Assembly (NCBI GenBank): GCA_002392275.1
Contig: DGGQ01000148.1
Coordinates: forward strand, 1-11,083
Source of the DNA: Treponema sp. UBA3870
GTDB lineage: Bacteria; Spirochaetota; Spirochaetia; Treponematales; Treponemataceae
Length of the DNA stretch: 11,083 nt
Direction of reading: 5' to 3'
In this document: positions 6,297 to 11,083 of the stretch, in pieces
Numbering within the stretch: position 1 is the first letter of the stretch
How the letters are laid out: every line of letters starts with the position of its first letter
Notes under the pieces: model-generated
Told to the model about the DNA's origin: nothing
Databases searched by the model: none
What the model saw: the letters and a program-made list of their open reading frames with translations, nothing else
Program-made: the position numbers and the translations under genes

Positions 6297-9200
6297 TCAA
6301 CGCTCCAGCTTGCTGCTATAATATGAACCTGACGATGATTTGAAATTGTTAGCCGTGAGACTGCCTGCGCTGACGCTTGTTCCAGTTGTGGAATATCCAG
6401 TGCTGGGACCGTTGTAAGCATAGGCAGTCCATCCCGATGTAACGCCAAAAGACAGGCTTGTAAGGTTGTTGCAATCCGCAAAGACACCATGACCAAGAGA
6501 AGTGACCGAGGAAGGAATACTCACCGATGTCAGTGCAGTTCCCGCGAAAGCCTCTGTTCCAATTGAAGTAACCGAAGAAGGAATTGTTATGCTAGAAAGG
6601 CTGGAGCACCATCGGAACATATCACCTCCGATTGTCGTAACCGAAGAAGGAATGTTTATCGTAGTTAATCGACTGCACGACTGGAAAAGGCGAATTCCCC
6701 ATGAGGACAAGGTGTTCGGAAGAGTTACGGTCCTCAGCTCCGAGCAGTAGCAGAACGCCTCATCTCCTATATGTGTTACACTTGACGGAACCGTTATGCT
6801 TACAAGCGAGCCCTCATAAAATGCATCGTTCCCAATGTATGTCACGGACGTGGGAATTGTGATGCCCTGGAGATATTTGGTATAGGAAACGGCGTTTTTA
6901 CCAATTGACGTGACACCTGTAGGTATAGTCCAATTTGTCGAAAGATTTTCGGGAGGATACCAAATCAGTTTTGTCTTCGCCTTGTTGTAAACAACACCAT
7001 CAACCGAGCACCAAGAAGTTGACTCCGCCGGAACAACGATATTCTTTGCACCCAAAATCTTATGGAGACACCAGCTCTCCATATTAGCTTGTGAAATATT
7101 CGGTGGAAGAATCACTGTCTGAAACTTTTGCTCCAGCCTATTATCTGTGTTTGGAATCAGTAAAGTTGGATCTATGTCCGTGACATTCAGCCTGGAAAGA
7201 TCAAGCGTAGAGCTTGCACCTATCTGATTAGTGGTCACAGTCTTGTCACAAATCTGTTTTAGGAATGCCTTTACATCATCGGATGACATGTTTTCATCCA
7301 GAACAAAATTATAGACCTGACCGCTTACCGGAGTAAAACTTGCGGCATTGGATGCCGTTATCAACTTTGCCTTCGCCATCTTTCCGCTAGTGAGTATGGT
7401 CCAGTCCTGAGTACCGCTCTTAAAGACCCGGAACTTGCAGAAATATGAGGAGACCTTTGAGCCTGTGAGCGCATAATATGATTCGGCATAAACAGAAGAA
7501 CTGCCGCTAATCCAGAAACTTCCAGTTCCAGAGAAATCGTCGTCTATTTTCACGGAAGGACTGTTGCTGCTGTCGGCTGAGAGATATATGTCGTTGTTCT
7601 TTTGTGCAGAACAGGTGATTGACACAGCGCCGCTCATGCTGAAAGTCTTTTGCGCATTGATGGCGCCACCTATAGAACCAGTTGAGTTTGAAGTAAAGGT
7701 TCCGCCCTGCAAGTCAAGGCTCGTAGCATTTTGATTAAAAAGGATTCCTCCTCCACCACCGCCTTCTCCTCCTCCTACGGCATGGTTTCCTTCAATGGTT
7801 CCGCCTGTTATTGTAACACTTCCACTAGACAGACAGATGCCTCCGCCACCGTTAGCGCAGCCATTGTACGATATGCTGCCGGATTTAATGAGGACTGTAG
7901 CATTTTCACCAGTGCGTATGCCACCTCCCCAGGTTGCATAATTATGCTTCACACCGCCTGTAAGAGCCACAGGTGTACTCTCATCGCTGTACCCCAGGTA
8001 TAAAGCTCCATAGTTTGATATTCCACCGCCACCTATAGTAGCCGAGTTCGCGTTATTTCCACTAGAGGCAGCCGTAGTCGTTCCATCCCCGATGAGTGCC
8101 GAACCGTATACAAAGAGTTTCGCACCTCTCACGACATGTACACCACCACCATAATATGAAGCCTCATTTCCAGTTATCACCACACCGTTTCCAAGTTTTA
8201 CGGTCCCACTATTAACGCAAAGTCCGGCCCCGTAGTCAGTTTTTCCACCAGTTATCTTCAGGCTGGTTATTGTTACTGGAACTGTAGTTGACACCTTGAG
8301 CACAGGTCCGCTGCCATTTCCGTTCAAAACAGGGGTTGACGCTCCTGTAAGCGTTATGGATTTTGCCTTTGCTGTCGTTACGGTTGATGGAATTTCCTGA
8401 GTACCCTTCACTTCCCCCACAATGTTGATTGTGTAGCCCTTTGTTGAGTCCCAGCACTCGGAGGCAGCCTTAGAAATTGTCTTGTACGCATCGCTAGAAG
8501 TTCCGCCCTTTTTCGTACTGTCGTTACCGTCGTTTTTGACATACAGAGGGGCATCGACTTTTCCCTTTGAATCGTGAAGCACAACGCTCCATCCGTCTGC
8601 ACTCACCTTGAATTTTCCGCAGTTCGTGGTCGTGGCATTTCCAGAAAGAACCTGGGTCCCGCGCTTCCACTGATAAGGAGTGACCGTCGCGGCCGTCGTA
8701 GCACTCAAAGAATCAACTATATTTATATACTTTCCGCTTGGAAGATAAACATCATTATATTTCTCCGAGTTGCTCGCAGTATAAAGATTCACGCTGCCAG
8801 TCATGTTAAGAGTACCGCCATTATAGATTGCGCCTCCATAGTTCGTGGCCTGGTTAGATTCCATCACGGTTCCCGAATCAAGCGTAACGGTAGCGGAAGA
8901 AGCTATATTGATTCCACCTCCCTGGATTGCATTTCCGTTTTTAATCGCAAGGCTCTTTATGGTAACAGGAACGCTGCTTGTCACATTGAGCACGGTTCCA
9001 CTGCCATTTCCGTCCAGAGTTCCGCTCGACTCCCCAATCAAAGTGAGTTTAGAAGCCTTTCCGTTGAGAGCATTGCTTATGGTCTGATTTCCTGTCACTG
9101 TGCCCGACACATGAATCTTATAGTCACCCGAAGATTTATTATAAGAAGCAAATTCGCTCACAGCCTTTTGAACCGTCGCAAAAGGAGCCGCCGAAGAGCC

Positions 9201-10832
9201 GTCGCCCGTCGTATCATTTCCACCGTTACCCGCAGATTTCACCCAGATGTCGCTTGAGAACACTTTTATGCGGTAAGATTTTTCCTCGGAGTCATTGTAG
9301 CCGGTCTTGCTTGCCTTTACAGTAAGGAACCATTGGCCGAGAGTCGCAGAGTTAAGGCTCACTTCGCTTGTACCGCTCTGTTCGACTGTATCACTCAGGA
9401 TTTCCGTTCCCCTGTTGATTTTGTATTTGATTGTCGCCCCGGAAACCGATGTGCCGTCACTCGCGCTTGTCGGTGGTGAAATCTTCACTGTGGCGTAATT
9501 CTTTCCTGAATCAAATTCCAGCAGATTGTTCGCAGGGTCCAGAGAAAGCAATGAGCCCTCCAGATTTTTTACCGTTGGTGGATTGAGCGTCGCGTACTCA
9601 AGATTTATCCTATAGTCAAGCACAGCTGAATCCTTGTAGCCACCCTTCCTTGCCCAAGTCCTGAGCCTGTACCATCCCTCAGTCGGAATCCTTACGGAAA
9701 CATTCTCCGTGCTTGGAGAGTCAGAATCATCCGGGCCGATTTTTGTCTCCACGGCAGTTTCCTCATCAACCTGATAAAGCTCCCAGAAGAGGCTCACGTC
9801 AGCAACAGGACTGTCCGTCTCGTCCATGGTCGGCACTTCTATTGTCACCGTGCTTCCACTCTCTCCAGGATTGGTATGAATTCCAAGCGACGCACCCGCA
9901 GAAATTACATTTCCGTCGTTGTTCTTGACCACAGGAGCACAAATACGGGGAACCTGTGTGTCAACGGTGGTTGAAGTGGAAAGCCCCGCCTCATCAGTGA
10001 AGCCTATCGTGTATGATTTTGTACCATCAGTAATTGGTTCGCCGGAAAGAAAATACACGGACTGGCTTGAGTGTTCAAATTTTCTGTTGATTGCGGCAAG
10101 ACTCTCTGGTCTTGTGGTGGTGAATCTATCCTCCGGGAAACTCATAACTCCGGCATCGGATATGCTCACGGGGAGGGTCTCTCCGTTGATTGTTATGGAA
10201 ACAATGTCATGGTGGATTCCAAGGGGCAGATTTGACTGGCACAAAGCCCTGCCCGGACGCATGAACGCAAGAACATAGGTCTGGGAACCGTCGGAGTCCG
10301 TCATGCTCATAACGGCGGCATCAGTTATTTCCGGCGGCGCAGAGTTGCACCTCATGTTCAGTCTGTAACTTTCCTTCTCGAACACACGTTGGGAGACCGT
10401 CTCCGTCTGCGTGATTGTCCCGCCAATGTCCCCGCCCCTCTCGTGGTTCAGCAGAAACGCCTGTGAGAATTTCAAATGGAAAACCGTAGGGTCATCCGAA
10501 TCCTGGGTTATCGTGACACTCCCTGTTCCCGGCTCGTTCGCGGCCCAGCTTGAAAGAATCGTATATTTTTTTGGATTCCTTGCATAGAGCGTCAAATCCT
10601 TGTCTCCGTCACTTGAAAGACAGATGTTTCCGTCCCTGTCAACAAGATACGGCTGCACAATATCATAGCTACCGATTTCAGCTGTTTCCGTGTAATATTC
10701 AAAATACTCCCTGACAGGCTCATCCCACGTTGGGGCCTGCTCGCAGGAGACAAAAAGAGTCAAAATCAAAAACGGAAGGACCGATATACCCCCCCCCGTA
10801 TGCTTTTTAATTTTTGCGGACAAGATTCCCAT
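6297..10832 (-). CDS. Giant surface lipoprotein: Ig-like domains, two beta-helix modules, BspA-like LRR
   Basis: The 1511-residue protein has a lipoprotein signal with lipobox 'L-F-V-S-C' and lipidated C30. Residues 165-528 look like three beta-sandwich (Ig-like) segments, starting near 165, 297 and 414. Two right-handed beta-helix modules follow, 529-760 and 763-1155. Each opens with '(W/Y)-V-K-x-x-G-N', contains Gly-Gly-Gly turns like chlamydial Pmp proteins, and closes with 'N-D-(V/I)-Y-L ... K-F'. After a linker (1156-1265) the C-terminus carries seven BspA-type LRR_5 repeats ('I-P-S-S-V-T-x-I-G'). It is probably outer-membrane anchored and adhesive; no enzyme motif is seen. ATG 10832 is preferred over GTG 10847 because GGGGGT lies 7 bases upstream. 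Nine consecutive G fall in codons 12-15, before the hydrophobic core. It is followed by a structured 3' region and terminator. Architecture is confident; ligand is unknown. Confidence 0.9.
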   Translation of the reverse strand: MGILSAKIKKHTGGGISVLPFLILTLFVSCEQAPTWDEPVREYFEYYTETAEIGSYDIVQPYLVDRDGNICLSSDGDKDLTLYARNPKKYTILSSWAANEPGTGSVTITQDSDDPTVFHLKFSQAFLLNHERGGDIGGTITQTETVSQRVFEKESYRLNMRCNSAPPEITDAAVMSMTDSDGSQTYVLAFMRPGRALCQSNLPLGIHHDIVSITINGETLPVSISDAGVMSFPEDRFTTTRPESLAAINRKFEHSSQSVYFLSGEPITDGTKSYTIGFTDEAGLSTSTTVDTQVPRICAPVVKNNDGNVISAGASLGIHTNPGESGSTVTIEVPTMDETDSPVADVSLFWELYQVDEETAVETKIGPDDSDSPSTENVSVRIPTEGWYRLRTWARKGGYKDSAVLDYRINLEYATLNPPTVKNLEGSLLSLDPANNLLEFDSGKNYATVKISPPTSASDGTSVSGATIKYKINRGTEILSDTVEQSGTSEVSLNSATLGQWFLTVKASKTGYNDSEEKSYRIKVFSSDIWVKSAGNGGNDTTGDGSSAAPFATVQKAVSEFASYNKSSGDYKIHVSGTVTGNQTISNALNGKASKLTLIGESSGTLDGNGSGTVLNVTSSVPVTIKSLAIKNGNAIQGGGINIASSATVTLDSGTVMESNQATNYGGAIYNGGTLNMTGSVNLYTASNSEKYNDVYLPSGKYINIVDSLSATTAATVTPYQWKRGTQVLSGNATTTNCGKFKVSADGWSVVLHDSKGKVDAPLYVKNDGNDSTKKGGTSSDAYKTISKAASECWDSTKGYTINIVGEVKGTQEIPSTVTTAKAKSITLTGASTPVLNGNGSGPVLKVSTTVPVTITSLKITGGKTDYGAGLCVNSGTVKLGNGVVITGNEASYYGGGVHVVRGAKLFVYGSALIGDGTTTAASSGNNANSATIGGGGISNYGALYLGYSDESTPVALTGGVKHNYATWGGGIRTGENATVLIKSGSISYNGCANGGGGICLSSGSVTITGGTIEGNHAVGGGEGGGGGGILFNQNATSLDLQGGTFTSNSTGSIGGAINAQKTFSMSGAVSITCSAQKNNDIYLSADSSNSPSVKIDDDFSGTGSFWISGSSSVYAESYYALTGSKVSSYFCKFRVFKSGTQDWTILTSGKMAKAKLITASNAASFTPVSGQVYNFVLDENMSSDDVKAFLKQICDKTVTTNQIGASSTLDLSRLNVTDIDPTLLIPNTDNRLEQKFQTVILPPNISQANMESWCLHKILGAKNIVVPAESTSWCSVDGVVYNKAKTKLIWYPPENLSTNWTIPTGVTSIGKNAVSYTKYLQGITIPTSVTYIGNDAFYEGSLVSITVPSSVTHIGDEAFCYCSELRTVTLPNTLSSWGIRLFQSCSRLTTINIPSSVTTIGGDMFRWCSSLSSITIPSSVTSIGTEAFAGTALTSVSIPSSVTSLGHGVFADCNNLTSLSFGVTSGWTAYAYNGPSTGYSTTGTSVSAGSLTANNFKSSSGSYYSSKLER
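6441..6936 (-). repeat. Seven BspA-like LRR_5 units of about 23 codons
   Basis: Roughly 69-base units encode the pattern 'I-T-I-P-S-S-V-T-x-I-G-x-x-A-F-x-x-C-x-x-L-x-S'. Identity is best in the 'I-P-S-S-V-T' segment, visible on the plus strand as recurring 'gtaaccgaagaaggaat'-like text. Near-identical units can recombine and change copy number. Confidence 0.8.
7371..9248 (-). repeat. Diverged tandem duplication of the beta-helix module
   Basis: Module A (from about 9248 down to 8550) and module B (8549 down to 7371) align from '(W/Y)-V-K-x-x-G-N' through 'L-(D/N)-G-N-G-S-G-x-V-L-x-V' and 'V-P-V-T-I-x-S-L' to the closing 'N-D-(V/I)-Y-L' segment. The offset at the module start is 234 residues. 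Module B is longer through extra Gly-rich turns, including a stretch of ten residues with nine Gly near 7750-7780. Confidence 0.7.
10789..10797 (-). repeat. Nine-base poly-G tract (coding strand) in the signal peptide
   Basis: Nine C on the plus strand read as nine G in codons 12-15 (T-G-G-G) of the lipoprotein, before its hydrophobic core and lipobox. Loss or gain of one G shifts the frame to an early stop by inspection. This is a classic slipped-strand mispairing substrate and may switch the gene on and off; the sequence here is in the ON frame. Confidence 0.75.
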
Positions 10833-10839
10833 AGCTTGG

Positions 10840-10845
10840 ACCCCC
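10840..10845 (-). promoter_or_regulatory. Wobble Shine-Dalgarno site of the lipoprotein gene
   Basis: GGGGGT on the minus strand matches GGAGGT with A replaced by G, which can still pair with U of the anti-SD. It lies 7 bases before ATG 10832. No ribosome site precedes the alternative GTG at 10847. Confidence 0.4.
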
Positions 10846-10903
10846 ACTTATAAGGAGAGCTCTAAAACTGAAGTTTTTCGAGGTTCCCATAAAAACCTTA
10901 ACA

Positions 10904-10931
10904 AAAATATGGGGATGTGTAAATGGTTCAA
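10904..10931 (-). promoter_or_regulatory. Tentative promoter of the lipoprotein gene
   Basis: On the minus strand TTGAAC (10931-10926) is followed after 16 bases by TATTTT (10909-10904). Both boxes are imperfect. It is the best candidate between the upstream terminator and the gene and would give a leader of about 65 bases. Confidence 0.3.
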
Positions 10932-10999
10932 TTGCAAGTTTTATAAATACATGTCAGTCTCGGGCTTAGCTCCGGAATCCTTAAAATCAAAGCGTCCAG

Positions 11000-11033
11000 A
11001 AAAAAAATGGGGAGTCCCATAACGAGACCCCCC
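11000..11033 (-). terminator. Strong intrinsic terminator of an off-window gene
   Basis: On the minus strand GGGGGGTCTC / GGGACTCCCC pairs over ten positions (two G-U wobbles) around a GTTAT loop, then A and eight T. It ends transcription entering from the right edge and isolates the lipoprotein gene as its own unit. Confidence 0.85.
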
Positions 11034-11039
11034 GTTTAC

Positions 11040-11083
11040 TCAGAAAATTTTCTTCCGAAAACTCGTACATCCTACTTCAATTC
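11040..11083 (-). CDS. Possible C-terminal end of an upstream gene (partial)
   Basis: One minus-strand frame is open from the window edge to a TGA at 11042-11040, encoding '...IEVGCTSFRKKIF', 6 bases before the terminator hairpin. The other two frames have stops at once. The spacing to the terminator is right for a gene end, but 13 codons give no family information. Confidence 0.3.
   Translation of the reverse strand, partial: IEVGCTSFRKKIF

Noticed and set aside
6140..6496. A 118-codon minus-strand frame overlapping the lipoprotein 3' end ('...KMCRFALYYKGRLDIYRLC...').
   Set aside because: It is out of frame with well-supported LRR repeats. The protein-like text after 6296 resembles nothing I can name and overlaps the nested hairpins. 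A decayed mobile element cannot be excluded, but no inverted-repeat ends or transposase motifs are visible.
6300..9250. Recurring short DNA text that could suggest a CRISPR array or tandem non-coding repeats.
   Set aside because: The repeats keep codon phase, encode LRR and beta-helix rungs, and have no unique spacers of constant length.
8574..9257. A 227-codon plus-strand open frame.
   Set aside because: It is antisense to the beta-helix module. Its Ser/Arg-rich composition is a by-product of the opposite strand's Thr/Gly/Ser-rich repeats.

Overview
The window most likely comes from a host-associated spirochaete of the Treponema type. The evidence is a giant lipoprotein with a loose spirochaetal lipobox (L-F-V-S-C) and BspA-like leucine-rich repeats, beta-helix modules each closed by an 'N-D-(V/I)-Y-L ... 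K-F' segment as I recall from treponemal surface proteins, strong AGGAGG ribosome sites on other genes, and several second-messenger enzymes. This assignment rests on gene style and was not confirmed by any search.

Layout, left to right. (1) 42-844, plus strand: a two-gene set, a NifX/NifB-type dinitrogenase-cofactor-family protein and a C_GCAxxG_C_C cysteine-rich putative redox protein. (2) 899-1531, minus strand: a soluble class III nucleotidyl cyclase with metal and purine residues intact but Lys in place of the transition-state Arg. (3) 1799-3826, plus strand, divergent from the cyclase: a membrane diguanylate cyclase (about seven membrane helices, two PAS-like domains, intact GGDEF, no I-site). 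(4) 3955-5991, plus strand: an intracellular GH31 alpha-glucosidase with an unusual Cys-Cys after the acid/base Asp and a TATAAT box inside its annotated 5' end. (5) 5992-6296: no convincing gene, but on the minus strand it encodes a run of nested hairpins ending in an intrinsic terminator. (6) 6297-10832, minus strand: a 1511-residue surface lipoprotein with Ig-like domains, two duplicated right-handed beta-helix modules and a C-terminal BspA-type LRR domain. A run of nine G lies in its signal-peptide codons. (7) 10833-11083: its upstream region, a strong terminator for an off-window gene, and possibly that gene's last codons.

The genes do not form one pathway. The left half pairs redox/metal functions with cAMP-type and c-di-GMP-type signalling. 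The centre is alpha-glucan catabolism. The right half is one large, possibly phase-variable adhesin-like lipoprotein. The items most worth a second look are the poly-G tract, the structured RNA region after the lipoprotein gene, and the cyclase's Arg-to-Lys change.
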